A stretch of 64,000 bases of DNA from Variovorax sp. YR216 (GCF_900107745.1 NZ_FNRO01000003.1:62001-126000); one strand, 5' to 3'; positions 7,514 to 16,252 are shown, counted from the stretch's first letter. Notes: a model not told the origin generated them from the sequence alone. Numbers and translations are program-made.

Positions 7514-8587
7514 TTATGAGCGCCTCTTGGACAAATAGCTGACCATGCCATCTACGGGATTCGTCCCGCTGACTTCGTCTGTCCCGAGCCCCTCGGGCGT
7601 AACGTCGGGCGAGGGCATAACTCCGTCGACAATCCATTTCACCGCACCGAGGTTGATCGCGGCCTTCGCGAGTTCGTCGAGTTCATTCGCGATGCGACAC
7701 TTGCTAATGTGGTTGACTATCCCCGCGCACAGATCGGCGATCTGGAGTTGGGGATGAGCAGTCGAATCAGCTTGAGTGAGGCTTTGAGCGCGAAGTGGAA
7801 ACCGAAACTTGCGCCTGTCGTAGCCAATCTCGGAGGAAGGCTCATTTGAAAGAGCCATCATCTTTTCAAAAGTCTCTTGCGACGCCAGGATTGGTTTAGA
7901 TGAATCGTGCACAACGTCAAATCGATCCTCTCTTCGAGCACCCCATGTGGCAATATGCTGGAACAAGGCGGGGATCGCCGGGTCAAGGGCTAAGCTGTCG
8001 ATTGCGTCGTTGAACCACACATGGAAGAGATGTGGCTCCGTGAAGTAGAACAGATCCTTCTCGAAGTCCTCACTCTTAGACGAATCGATCAACATGCGGC
8101 CGGCGTCGTAAAACGCCGTGATGTGGTCCTGCTCCGGGCGACGAATCATTTCCACGAAGGTTGCCAGAAAGCGATCAGTATTCTCTTGACCGCAGAATAC
8201 TGGCAAGCAATAGAACAACATGTTTGACATGGCGAGGTTCGCGCCGCGCTCATACAGGTCGCCGCCGATCTTATATATGAGGGTTTCCGCTATCAGGTCA
8301 ACCAACTTGGTGATGACCATGAATTGCTTGTGAAACACATTCGCGGCAACTCTGTCCTTGTTCAACCGCGGGTCCGACAGAAGACGAATGAGGCGCGAAA
8401 CCCCGGCCTTTGACTTCTTGAGTGCTGTGAACTTTGGCTCAGCACCTTGAGCTGATCGAACGTGTTCCAGCAAACTTGCCGCCTCATCAGTCGAAAAGTC
8501 GTTGGATGCCAATACAAAGAAGGGCTGCTCCTTGTCGAGCAGGTTGGCACCGGAGTTCCCCGCCTCGTCACAGTAGATTTTTGTCAT
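7514..8587 (-). CDS. DUF3800 domain protein
   Basis: This is a 357-residue protein of the DUF3800 family, predicted to have an RNase H-like fold. The opening MTKIYCDEAGNSG gives the first acidic motif (D7, E8). A central FYDAGR and FDVVHDSSK supply further acidic residues, and the conserved LQIADLCAGIVNH lies near residue 290. DUF3800 genes recur in defence islands and mobile elements, and their biochemical activity is not established. It is the last gene of a same-strand run with the RxxxxH and DUF2971 genes, 95 bases after the former. The length is normal and no lesion is visible. Confidence 0.85.
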   Translation of the reverse strand: MTKIYCDEAGNSGANLLDKEQPFFVLASNDFSTDEAASLLEHVRSAQGAEPKFTALKKSKAGVSRLIRLLSDPRLNKDRVAANVFHKQFMVITKLVDLIAETLIYKIGGDLYERGANLAMSNMLFYCLPVFCGQENTDRFLATFVEMIRRPEQDHITAFYDAGRMLIDSSKSEDFEKDLFYFTEPHLFHVWFNDAIDSLALDPAIPALFQHIATWGARREDRFDVVHDSSKPILASQETFEKMMALSNEPSSEIGYDRRKFRFPLRAQSLTQADSTAHPQLQIADLCAGIVNHISKCRIANELDELAKAAINLGAVKWIVDGVMPSPDVTPEGLGTDEVSGTNPVDGMVSYLSKRRS

Positions 8588-8682
8588 TTGAGATGAATAC
8601 AGGTTGAATGATGCAGGGCTTGCTGCATCCGATGACTCGTGAGCGCACCTTAGGGCCGTTCAGGCTCCCTTGAGCGGACGAC

Positions 8683-9249
8683 TCAAATCGGCGCTTTCAT
8701 CTGCAGTTTCGCCCATGTCGCCAAGGCTTCAGGGTTCGCATCCTCCCACTCCTTCTTGTAACGAGCACGGGCCATGTGCTTGTCCTGAAGCGCCATGAAT
8801 TGGCCGCTCAGACATTCGACCTCACTCGCCAATCGCTTGAACTCCCTGAGTGCAACTTGCACCGGTGGCTTCATCTTGTCCGGGTCTCTTTCCCAGGACA
8901 GGTCCACGAACCCGACTTCTCCTGATTCCTTGTGAACATAGCCCCATCGCCCATGAGCGAACCTGTTCCGCTGCTTTTGCACCCGTTCGACCTCCTTGAA
9001 CCAGGCCCGAAACTCGTCAGCGATCTTGGCGTCCGAGTGCGCCCAGGTCTCGATTGAAAGTTCACGAAGGAGCTTGAGCCGACGATCGAAGCCAACGTTC
9101 TTCCGAAGGAGGTTGGTAACAGGGCGCCCCCTGTACTCGCCGAGCCACTTTAGTTGAAGGCCCATGAAGTGATCGAGGCGGGCGTAGGCATGGATTAGCG
9201 TCCCCAGCAGAAGATGCAAGCCATCCCGATCGAAGTCGTACTGGCTCAT
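8683..9249 (-). CDS. HEPN-like RxxxxH protein
   Basis: This is a 188-residue helical protein with the motif QRNRFAHGRW around residue 100. R94-x4-H99 fits the HEPN ribonuclease signature (R, four to six residues, H). Family assignment is by this motif and overall helical look only. ATG 9249 is preferred over longer frames because it overlaps the TGA of the upstream DUF2971 gene by four bases (ATGA), which implies coupled translation. No MNT-type antitoxin gene is next to it. A possible role is RNA cleavage in an abortive-infection or toxin-type response, but this is inference. Confidence 0.6.
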   Translation of the reverse strand: MSQYDFDRDGLHLLLGTLIHAYARLDHFMGLQLKWLGEYRGRPVTNLLRKNVGFDRRLKLLRELSIETWAHSDAKIADEFRAWFKEVERVQKQRNRFAHGRWGYVHKESGEVGFVDLSWERDPDKMKPPVQVALREFKRLASEVECLSGQFMALQDKHMARARYKKEWEDANPEALATWAKLQMKAPI

Positions 9250-9959
9250 GTAGGCACGATTCCGAACCTTGCCAGTTCGCCTTCCAGCCATTCGCGATCA
9301 CAATCCGGGCCCATCTCGATCGAACGAATTCCACCTTCGGCAATGCCTGCTCGAAAATCCAAAGGCGCCTGCAGGCTCGTTGGCAGATCCAGTACCCTTC
9401 CCCCGAACGCTAGCTTACCCATACCAACGGCACTAAGGGACACGCGCAGTTCGCGCTCAGCTTTGAAGCGAGCCGATTTGATGTAGGTGTAGAGAATTGG
9501 ATTGGGCAGAACCTGATCGTTGAGCTGGTGCCGTTCCCAGTCAACATAGTCGACGATGCCATAGTTGATCGAGAAGATCTGTCGGCAGGGCACACCTTGC
9601 CAGAGAAGCGTTGCCTCTGCAGATGTGAGTTGCGCATTCAAGTGGTTGCGCAGCCAAGCAAACTCGAGCACCACGGCGATCTTCCCGCGGGTCCCACCTG
9701 ATCCGTAGTTTTCCCAAAGGTGGTTATCGTTCTCAAGCGCGAAGCAGCAGGCGAAGGTGCGAGCCCGACTTTGATCATAGTAGTCCGCTGCGGTGAATTC
9801 TGGCGCGTTCTGAAACCTAGCATTTGCGTTGCCGGGCCGATCGGTCCGCAGCTGCGCGCCATCCTGTGCGTCGGCTCCTTCGAAGTCGCGGTAGCTGTCG
9901 ACGCGATTGAAGTGTAGATACGAGCCTGCAATTGAGTCGATCAGATACTCAGCTCGCAA
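9246..9959 (-). CDS. DUF2971 domain protein, possibly 5'-truncated
   Basis: The frame gives 237 residues from TTG 9959. It has the DUF2971 pattern: LHFNRVDSYRDFEG near the N terminus, ARTFACCFALENDNHLWENYG in the middle, and YIKSARFKAERELRVSL towards the end. DUF2971 genes of unknown role are frequent in variable genome regions. The stop overlaps the ATG of the RxxxxH gene. No ATG or GTG start is available, the frame meets a stop 36 bases further upstream, and the N terminus looks a few residues short for the family. The 5' end may therefore have been cut at the island edge, only 39 bases from the divergent CoA-transferase start. Confidence 0.75.
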   Translation of the reverse strand: MRAEYLIDSIAGSYLHFNRVDSYRDFEGADAQDGAQLRTDRPGNANARFQNAPEFTAADYYDQSRARTFACCFALENDNHLWENYGSGGTRGKIAVVLEFAWLRNHLNAQLTSAEATLLWQGVPCRQIFSINYGIVDYVDWERHQLNDQVLPNPILYTYIKSARFKAERELRVSLSAVGMGKLAFGGRVLDLPTSLQAPLDFRAGIAEGGIRSIEMGPDCDREWLEGELARFGIVPT

Positions 9960-9998
9960 GCGTGCGCGCAGACCGGTCGCGCAGAGGAGGGCCTAGTC

Positions 9999-11207
9999 AT
10001 GCCGAACCAACTTTCGCGCCCGCTCGCGGGGCTGCGCGTGCTCGACCTGAGCAAGGTGCTGGCGGGCCCGCTGTGCGGCCAGCACCTCGGTGAGCTGGGC
10101 GCGGAGGTCATCAAGGTCGAGCCGGTGGACACGGGCGACGACAGCCGTGCCTGGGCGCCGCAGGCGTGGGGGCAGTCGGCCTTTTTCCTGGCGGTCAATC
10201 ACAACAAGCGCAGCCTGGCCTTGAACCTCAAGCTGGCGGAGGGGCAAGAGGTGGTCCGGCGGCTCGCAAAGACATCGGACATCGTGATCCAGGGTTTCGG
10301 CCCGGGCACCGCGGAGCGACTGGGCGTCGACCACGACACCCTGGCGCGGGTCAATCGCCGCTTGATTTACTGCGAGATCTCCGGCTATGGCCGAACCGGC
10401 CCCATGGGCGATCTGCCCGGCTACGACGTGATGCTCCAGGCCTTCAGCGGAATGATCAGCAGCACCGGCGTGGCGGGTGGGCCGTTCGCGCGGGTGAGCT
10501 TCTCGCCGGTGGACCTGGGCACGGGCATGAACGCGGTGGCGGGCATCCTGGCGGCGGTCATCGAACGCGGCAAGACCGGCAAGGGGGCGTACGTCGAAGT
10601 CTCGTTGCTCGACACCGCGATGAGCCTGATGGGCGTGATGGCGCAGGCCTATTGGTGCTCCGGCAGCCTGCCCAGCCGGATGGGCACGGCCCACCCGGCG
10701 CTCGCGCCTTATCAGGCCTTCGAGGCGTCGGACGGGTACCTCATGCTCGGCGTCGGCAACGACGCGCAGTGGGGACGCTTTTGCGCGGTGGCCGATCTCG
10801 ACGAATTACGCGGCGACGCGCGATTCGCCACCAATGCCGCGCGGGTCGCGAACTTCGACGAGACGGTCGCGCGCGTCGGCGAGCGCATCCGCACGCGGGC
10901 GGTCGACGAGTGGCTCGATGCGCTTCGACCTGCCGGCATTGCATGCTCGCGGATCCAGGGGCTGGATCAGGCACTCGAACATCCGCAGCTGGATGCGCGC
11001 GAGCTTCTCGTGGAGTCCGAGCATCCCGTGCTCGGCACGGTGATGAACATGGGATTCCCGGTGAAGTTCGATGGCCAGGCGCGATGCACCGTTCGCCCGC
11101 CGCCGCTGCTCGGCGAGCACTCGCGCGAGATCCTGCGCGAAGCCGGGTACTCGCCGCAGCGGATCGATGGGTTGATCGAAGCGGGGGTGGTCGCGGTGGC
11201 GAGTTGA
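9999..11207 (+). CDS. CaiB/BaiF-type (class III) CoA-transferase
   Basis: This is a 402-residue class III CoA-transferase moving CoA between organic acids. It opens PLAGLRVLDLSKVLAGP, has VIKVEPVDTGDD, and contains GYDVMLQAFSGM, where the Asp is the catalytic residue forming an acyl-aspartyl intermediate. The C-terminal part has ACSRIQGLDQALEHPQ. A GAGGAGGG ribosome site precedes ATG 9999. It is the first gene right of the island and has no codirectional partner, so the substrate (formyl-, succinyl-, mesaconyl-CoA or other) cannot be set from context. Confidence 0.93.
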   Translation: MPNQLSRPLAGLRVLDLSKVLAGPLCGQHLGELGAEVIKVEPVDTGDDSRAWAPQAWGQSAFFLAVNHNKRSLALNLKLAEGQEVVRRLAKTSDIVIQGFGPGTAERLGVDHDTLARVNRRLIYCEISGYGRTGPMGDLPGYDVMLQAFSGMISSTGVAGGPFARVSFSPVDLGTGMNAVAGILAAVIERGKTGKGAYVEVSLLDTAMSLMGVMAQAYWCSGSLPSRMGTAHPALAPYQAFEASDGYLMLGVGNDAQWGRFCAVADLDELRGDARFATNAARVANFDETVARVGERIRTRAVDEWLDALRPAGIACSRIQGLDQALEHPQLDARELLVESEHPVLGTVMNMGFPVKFDGQARCTVRPPPLLGEHSREILREAGYSPQRIDGLIEAGVVAVAS

Positions 11208-11274
11208 CGGCGCGTCCGGTCAAGCCGGCGCACGTTGGTTGGGGCCGCACTAGAGTGCGCGAGCAGCAGGGGGT

Positions 11275-11640
11275 CTAACGGCCCTCCGCCTGCGAGAACT
11301 CCTGGAACGCGGCGACCGCGCTCGCCGCATACATCAGCGACGGGCCGCCACCCATGTAGGTGACCACGCCGAGCGTCTCCTCGACCTCCTGCCGCGTGAC
11401 CCCGAGCTTGACGAGCGTCTGCATGTGGAAGGCGATGCAAGGGTCGCATCGTGCGGCCACACCGAGCGCCAGCGCGATCAGCTCCTTGGTCTTGCGGTCG
11501 AGCGCACCCTCCGACGTCGCATGCCGGCCGAGCTCGCTGAAGCTCTTCATGACCTCGGGGGTGCCAGCCCGCAGACTGGCAAGGCTCGCGGAAACGGTCT
11601 GCGTCAGATCGCGGTACTTGGTGGTGGGCGGGTTCGACAA
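11275..11640 (-). CDS. Carboxymuconolactone decarboxylase/AhpD-family protein
   Basis: This is a small all-helical CMD-family protein with the AhpD-type redox centre AARCDPCIAFHMQTLVKLG (CxxC plus His). The pattern points to peroxidase or alkylhydroperoxidase chemistry rather than ring decarboxylation. The chosen start is TTG 11640 (121 residues, beginning SNPPTTKYRD) because GGAAA lies upstream at a sensible distance. An ATG at 11676 and the longer frame to 11712 are alternatives. It converges with the CoA-transferase. Confidence 0.85.
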   Translation of the reverse strand: MSNPPTTKYRDLTQTVSASLASLRAGTPEVMKSFSELGRHATSEGALDRKTKELIALALGVAARCDPCIAFHMQTLVKLGVTRQEVEETLGVVTYMGGGPSLMYAASAVAAFQEFSQAEGR

Positions 11641-11698
11641 GGTTGGTTTCCGGTGCAGGAGGACTCGTTGCATCATGAGGGCGAGCGGAAGACAGGCC

Positions 11699-11992
11699 AT
11701 GACGCAGATCAAGAAAAGGAACGGGTCGCAGGCGGCCCTTCAGGCACTGTGGTGCAACATCCGGCGCCGCGACGTGATGCCCTTCAGCTTGACGTCGTTC
11801 CTGCGCATCCTGCTGCGCCGCCAAGAGCACCTAGTGCATAACGGCGCGCTGCGAAGCCTGCTTCAGCGTTCGCTCGACTACCACGCGATCGAAGACAGCC
11901 AGCTTCCGCTGCACGTCGTGGCCAGCGAACGCGTGACGGGCGATTCTTGCGGCGGCGCGCCGTCAGCCCGTTCAGTGAGCCGGCGTCTTTGA
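11699..11992 (+). pseudogene. Patatin-like phospholipase internal fragment
   Basis: The frame from 11699 reads LQALWCNIRRRDVMPF, then LRRQEHLVHNGALRSLLQRSLDYHAIEDSQLPLHVVAS and VTGDS. I recognise this as the middle of a patatin-type hydrolase (the stretch between the nucleophile motif and the Asp-Gly motif). Both the GxSxG nucleophile region and the catalytic Asp region are absent, and the frame ends in unrelated residues overlapping the YbaK gene. It is a relic, unrelated in position to the intact patatin gene at 22750. Confidence 0.6.
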
Positions 11993-12451
11993 AAAGCTCC
12001 CGTGCGGCTGGGCCCGCATCAGCGCACGAAACTCCGCGTGCGACATCCGCAGCAGCTGCTCGTGATCGCCACCTTCCATGTAGACGACGTCGTTGGACTC
12101 GAGCTCGTCATCGACGATGGTCGGAACGCCCCAAGCCATGCCGACCGGCGGGATCGCGCCGGGCTCGCAGTCGCCGAACAGCGCGGCGATCCGGGCCTCG
12201 CCGGCCAGCTTCAGCCGGTGGCGGCCGACGAAGCGGGAGAACTCGCCGAGCATGACCATCCGGTCGGCGGGAACGACGGCCATCACGCAGCCCCTTTCGT
12301 CCTCCAGGATGACCGATTTGGCCAGTTTTCCCAGGCTGACATTGGCGCAGCGGGCGGTCTCCAGGCTGCTGTGGCTCCTTGCGTGCGTGGAGATATCGTA
12401 GTGCGCGCCGCGCTGGTCGAGGTAGCTGGACAGATGGGAAGGAATGGACAT
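11972..12451 (-). CDS. YbaK/prolyl-tRNA deacylase-domain protein
   Basis: This is a 159-residue aminoacyl-tRNA deacylase-like protein (YbaK/ProX/INS family), which hydrolyses mischarged tRNAs in trans. The conserved lysine region is SLGKLAKSVILEDERG, followed by VVPADRMVML and GDCEPGAIPPVGMAWGVPTIVDD, the usual GxxxPxG stretch. ATG 12451 is chosen because AGGAGGA lies six bases upstream; the longer open frame has no such site. The gene stands alone between the patatin relic and the small secreted-protein gene. Confidence 0.88.
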   Translation of the reverse strand: MSIPSHLSSYLDQRGAHYDISTHARSHSSLETARCANVSLGKLAKSVILEDERGCVMAVVPADRMVMLGEFSRFVGRHRLKLAGEARIAALFGDCEPGAIPPVGMAWGVPTIVDDELESNDVVYMEGGDHEQLLRMSHAEFRALMRAQPHGSFSKTPAH

Positions 12452-12557
12452 GGCAATCCTCCTGGCGCAAACACGGCGGGGTCGCCGCCCCGCCAGTTTG
12501 CTCTTGCCGGCGGGGGATCGCAAATGGTCGAGCGGCAGGGGCCGGCGGCCTCGCGCC

Positions 12558-13073
12558 TCAGAGCTCGCTGGCGTCGCGCAGCTGGCGCTGCTTGTAGATC
12601 AGGCGCAGGCTGGCCCGGCGCGCATCGCCGGTGCGCTGCAGGAGCACGTCGAGCTCACCGCTGCTCCACGAAACGTAGGTGCTGCCCGGGTCGAGGGCCG
12701 CGAGTTCGTTGCCGAACGCGGCGCGACCCCATTGCAGCAGCGACGAGAACGCGGCCTCGCCGCCGTCGGGAACGCCTTGCGTCGAGGCGTCGTATTCGAT
12801 GCGCCTCAGTTCCCCGCCGGCGAAGTAGTAGGTCGGCTTGAACATCAGCCCGCCGATGGTCGCGGGCTCGCCGCGCCAGCTGCCCAGCAGTCCGCCCGAC
12901 AACCGTTGCGGGCGCGGCACCGGTTCGGCGGCCGGCAGCGCGGCCTGGAGCTCCTGCGCCGTCATGCCGAGGTGGACGCCGGGCGGCAGCGACTGGGCGT
13001 GGGCGGCAAGCGAAGCCGCGCCGACCAACGCGCCGACGGACAGATAGAGGAGACGCAGGAGCGGGCTTCGCAT
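12558..13073 (-). CDS. Small secreted protein coupled to the YeeE/YedE transporter
   Basis: This is a 171-residue protein with a Sec signal peptide (RLLYLSVGALVGAASLAAHA, cleavage after AHA). The mature part opens LPPGVHLGMTAQELQAALP, a pattern of small periplasmic proteins that bind or present a ligand, then LGSWRGEPATIGGLMFKPTYYFAGGEL. The start lies two bases after the stop of the YeeE gene, so the two are translated together. I do not recognise a named family. A role linked to sulfur-compound uptake is only inferred from the neighbour. Confidence 0.7.
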   Translation of the reverse strand: MRSPLLRLLYLSVGALVGAASLAAHAQSLPPGVHLGMTAQELQAALPAAEPVPRPQRLSGGLLGSWRGEPATIGGLMFKPTYYFAGGELRRIEYDASTQGVPDGGEAAFSSLLQWGRAAFGNELAALDPGSTYVSWSSGELDVLLQRTGDARRASLRLIYKQRQLRDASEL

Positions 13074-13075
13074 GG

Positions 13076-14302
13076 TCAGCACCCGGTGTTCTGCACCCGC
13101 TCCACTTCCAGCCCGAACAGCGGCCGCAGCCGCGTGCCGAGCACATTGCCCGCAAACGCGCAGACCAGCCACAGCCATCCGTGGATGCTGCCGGAGACGA
13201 TGCCGCTGAAGTACGCCCCGATGTTGCAGCCGTACGCAAGTCGCGCGCCGTAGCCGAGCATCAGCCCGCCGACGACGGCGGCGACGATCGAGCGCATCGG
13301 AATGCGCCACACCGGCGCATGGCGGCCCGCGAGCGCGGCGGCGGCCATGGCGCCGAGCACGATGCCGATGTCCATCACGGTGGTGACGTCGAAGCTGAGC
13401 GGCGCGGACAGCGCGGCGGCGTTGGGGCCGGCGCTCCAGTACTTCCAGCTCGCGATGTCGACACCGAGCGCGGCGGCGCCCTTCGCGCCCCACAGGGCGA
13501 ACGCCGAGGTCACGCCCCACGGACGGCCGGCGAGCGCGAGCGTCGCGAAGTTGAGCACTGCCAGCGCCACCGCGCCCGCGATGAGGGGCCAGGGACCATG
13601 CAGCCACGGCGATGCGTGCGCGGGGGGTGCAGGTTCGTTGACGAGCCGACCATGGCGACGCTTCTCGATCATGACGGTGAGCGCGGCAATGCCGGCGAAC
13701 ACCAGCAAGTTGAGCACGAGCGCGGTGCCGACGCCGAGCGTCTTCACCAGCGACAGCGGCGCAAGCTGGGGCATCGAGGTCCAGAAGGGCATGTGCGCGG
13801 TGGCGATGACCGATCCGACGATGAAGCCGATCAGCGTGATGACCATGCGCGTGCTGCCGCCGCCCACGGTGTAGAGCGTGCCCGAGGCGCATCCACCGCC
13901 GAGCTGCATGCCGACGCCGAAGATGAAGGCGCCGACGATGACCGAGGTGCCGGCCGGCGACACGAGGCCGGTCACCGGCTGGCCGAAGAGCGTGCCGGCC
14001 GAGAGCGCCGGAAAGAACAGCATCACGCCGACGGCGAGCATCACCATCTGCGCGCGCAGGCCCGCGCCGCGCCCATCAGCGATGAAGACGCGCCATGCGG
14101 ACGTGAAGCCGAAGGCCGCGTGGTACAGCGTGACGCCGAGCAGTGCGCCAACCACGTAGAGCGCGGCCTGGCGGGCGCTGACCGCCTGCGCGAGGTACAC
14201 CGCGCCGAGCGCGACGAGCAGCACGGCAATGGTCAGCGGCTTGGGGTTGATCGGGACGAGGCGGCGCGGCGGTTGGCCCGCGGTGGGGGAGATCGAAGAC
14301 AT
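13076..14302 (-). CDS. YeeE/YedE family (thiosulfate-type) membrane transporter
   Basis: This is a 408-residue polytopic membrane protein, about nine to ten helices, of the YeeE/YedE (TsuA) family that moves thiosulfate or related sulfur species. Conserved cysteine motifs are present: LGGGCASGTLYTVGGGS near residue 150, and YGCNIGAYFSGI with SGSIHGWLW near residue 360. It is a full-length fused form (two DUF395-type halves). The secreted-protein gene follows with a two-base gap. No sulfurtransferase (TusA) gene is adjacent. Confidence 0.92.
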   Translation of the reverse strand: MSSISPTAGQPPRRLVPINPKPLTIAVLLVALGAVYLAQAVSARQAALYVVGALLGVTLYHAAFGFTSAWRVFIADGRGAGLRAQMVMLAVGVMLFFPALSAGTLFGQPVTGLVSPAGTSVIVGAFIFGVGMQLGGGCASGTLYTVGGGSTRMVITLIGFIVGSVIATAHMPFWTSMPQLAPLSLVKTLGVGTALVLNLLVFAGIAALTVMIEKRRHGRLVNEPAPPAHASPWLHGPWPLIAGAVALAVLNFATLALAGRPWGVTSAFALWGAKGAAALGVDIASWKYWSAGPNAAALSAPLSFDVTTVMDIGIVLGAMAAAALAGRHAPVWRIPMRSIVAAVVGGLMLGYGARLAYGCNIGAYFSGIVSGSIHGWLWLVCAFAGNVLGTRLRPLFGLEVERVQNTGC

Positions 14303-14408
14303 AAGGAAGCCTGTTTTTATTACCCGGCGATTTTCCGGGATTCCCGGTGGGCTTGGCGGACGCGGGACTTCTCCCGGCCGCGTGGCCCCGCGAGAGCTCC
14401 TGCGCAGC

Positions 14409-14437
14409 GAGCGAAAAGGGTGCCCTCAGCGGCACCC
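14409..14437 (-). terminator. Intrinsic terminator of the protease gene, overlapping its stop codon
   Basis: On the minus strand GGGTGCC-GCTGAG-GGCACCC is followed by TTTTCGC. The TGA stop of the protease gene lies in the loop, so the hairpin both ends the frame and terminates the three-gene run. Confidence 0.7.
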
Positions 14438-16252
14438 GCCTCCCATACGCTCCTTTCGCGGCGGGTTGGGCGGAGTCACCGGCGGCAGCGGAGGCACGAT
14501 CGATTCGTGCACGAATTGGGGCGCCGTGAAGCTCGTGCCGACCAGCCGGATCATCGTGGCACTGCGGTTTCCGCCTGCCAGTCGTCCGCTGAGCACCACG
14601 CTGTCGTCGCCCGGGTAGGCCCAGTCCGGCCCCGCGCGCAGGCCACGAGTCGGGCCGCCGCTGCTGTAGCTGCTGGGCATGCCAGGCGGGGATGCGTAGC
14701 ACGCGGCAATCACGTCGGACTTCACTCCGGTCGCGATGCCGCTGATGCTGCCGGCCGCGACCACTTCGGCGGGCGCGAGCGTCGCCGGATTGACATCGAG
14801 CTGCGGTGATTCCCGCAAGTACCGGTTCGGATCGTAGGTGGGCGTGTCGAAGTAGCCGTCGTCGCCGCGGCGGATGCGCCCCAGGTTCGGCGCATTGCGC
14901 GCGAGATAGGCGTGGGCGGTGCCGGCCACCACGCGACCCGGGCGCACCTTGACCGAGACCCGCCACCGTCCCGGCGTTCCCAGGGGGCGGCCCCCGAGCC
15001 AGTCTGTCCCCGTCGAACGGGCTGTCGGCGTCACGATCATCAGGACCATCTTCTTCGTCAAATCGCCGCAGACGTGGAGCGTGAGCGTCCACGCGGTCTT
15101 GTTCGCGGAATGGAAGATGCCTGGGTATTTCGCCGGAATCTTTTCCCCGTTGGGCGCCTTCAGAAAGATGTCGAGGTCGTCGATCGCCGTGTCCAGGGGA
15201 AACCAGATCTCGAGATAGCACGGCGTCTGCGTGTCCGGCGAGACGTGCCAGTCGATGACACCGCCGCCCTTGTCGAGATTGAATTGCGCATGCGACCTCG
15301 CCAAGTGGTCGTTGCCGCTGGGAAGGGCGACATGCAGCTCATAGCCGTCTTGCGTTGCCTGATTGATCAGGTCATCGATCGCCTTCTCCAGAATGGATTT
15401 GCCGTCGTGCGGACCGGTGCGAGGTCCGTAGCTGAGGTTGATGAGGACACGCGAGGCCTTGACGGCGCTGTTGCGCGCATAGGCGAGGATGGCTTGAATT
15501 CCCTGCAATCCAAGGTGGTGGAGCCATTCGCCGGCAGGGCTGTCGAGCGCATCGTCCGAAAGCTGCACGAAAACCATGTCGATGGGAGCCGCGGTATGCG
15601 GAGGCAGGACCTTCGAGCCGCGCGCATGTCCGCTTGCGTGGCTCAGGACCGCGGCGCCGTGGCTCGTGGCATTTCTGAGGTCGGGGAGGCCGCTTGCGAG
15701 ACAGGCCGAGTCTTCGTCGATCGAGCCGGTGGTCGTGGTCGCATCCAAGAGAAGCATCTGCAAGGCGATGCTGGTCCAGAAGGTGCCGCTGCCCTGATCC
15801 CAGATGAACCTCACCGTGGGATCGGTGGGTACCGTGCCTCTCAGATGCACGTGGGCGAAGGGGCATCCATCGTCGATGACGCCGATGACCGTGTCCGAAT
15901 CCGGCATGACGTCATCCGGAAAGTCCGGCATGACCATGCCCGTCGGCGCGGCGAGCTCAAGGCAGATGGCACCGAGATCGTGAAGCAGATCCAACTGTTC
16001 GGTGAATTTTTTCGCGGCGATCATGATGGCCGCATAGCGCTGGCCCACGTACCACGGGCTGATCGTGATGCGTTTGCTACGACGCATCTTTTCCATGTCG
16101 GTGGGTTTGAGCGCCTCCCCGAATTCGGCCAGCACCACATAGGCGTCGGACGGCTTCAGGTTGAAGAACTTGAACTTCGTCTGCGTGGCCCACTGCAGAT
16201 AGGCGTCCGCATTCAAGTCGAGGCTGAGTGGCAGCTCCAAGTGTTTCGGCAT
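14426..16252 (-). CDS. Subtilisin-like serine peptidase (S8 family), no signal peptide
   Basis: This is a 608-residue S8 peptidase. The catalytic triad is visible as D127 in TVIGVIDDGCPF, H198 in NATSHGAAVLSHASG and S574 in GTSFTAPQ; the oxyanion Asn is N314 in ALPSGND. About 260 residues separate Asn and Ser, much more than in subtilisin, and include a beta-sandwich-like insert. No secretion signal or propeptide-type leader is seen, so the enzyme is probably cytoplasmic or non-classically exported. It is the last gene of a same-strand trio after the PAP2 gene (27-base gap) and the cyclase gene. A substrate within the trio, such as the GGY-headed protein, is conceivable but unproven. Confidence 0.9.
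   Translation of the reverse strand: MPKHLELPLSLDLNADAYLQWATQTKFKFFNLKPSDAYVVLAEFGEALKPTDMEKMRRSKRITISPWYVGQRYAAIMIAAKKFTEQLDLLHDLGAICLELAAPTGMVMPDFPDDVMPDSDTVIGVIDDGCPFAHVHLRGTVPTDPTVRFIWDQGSGTFWTSIALQMLLLDATTTTGSIDEDSACLASGLPDLRNATSHGAAVLSHASGHARGSKVLPPHTAAPIDMVFVQLSDDALDSPAGEWLHHLGLQGIQAILAYARNSAVKASRVLINLSYGPRTGPHDGKSILEKAIDDLINQATQDGYELHVALPSGNDHLARSHAQFNLDKGGGVIDWHVSPDTQTPCYLEIWFPLDTAIDDLDIFLKAPNGEKIPAKYPGIFHSANKTAWTLTLHVCGDLTKKMVLMIVTPTARSTGTDWLGGRPLGTPGRWRVSVKVRPGRVVAGTAHAYLARNAPNLGRIRRGDDGYFDTPTYDPNRYLRESPQLDVNPATLAPAEVVAAGSISGIATGVKSDVIAACYASPPGMPSSYSSGGPTRGLRAGPDWAYPGDDSVVLSGRLAGGNRSATMIRLVGTSFTAPQFVHESIVPPLPPVTPPNPPRKERMGGGCR

Larger units (their letters stand above)
2450..9960. 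other. Accessory (defence-like) island beside tRNA-Arg
   Basis: This block holds only accessory genes: HNH nucleases, an ABC-type ATPase, a decayed UvrD helicase, a small membrane protein, an integrase remnant, DUF3800, an RxxxxH protein and DUF2971. Base composition is lower in GC than the flanks in places (21 of 60 bases are G/C at 6541-6600). It is bounded by tRNA-Arg on the left and the CoA-transferase gene at 9999 on the right. The integrase fragment at 7249-7500 shows that a mobile element once sat here. Boundaries are approximate, and more than one insertion event is likely. Confidence 0.65.
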
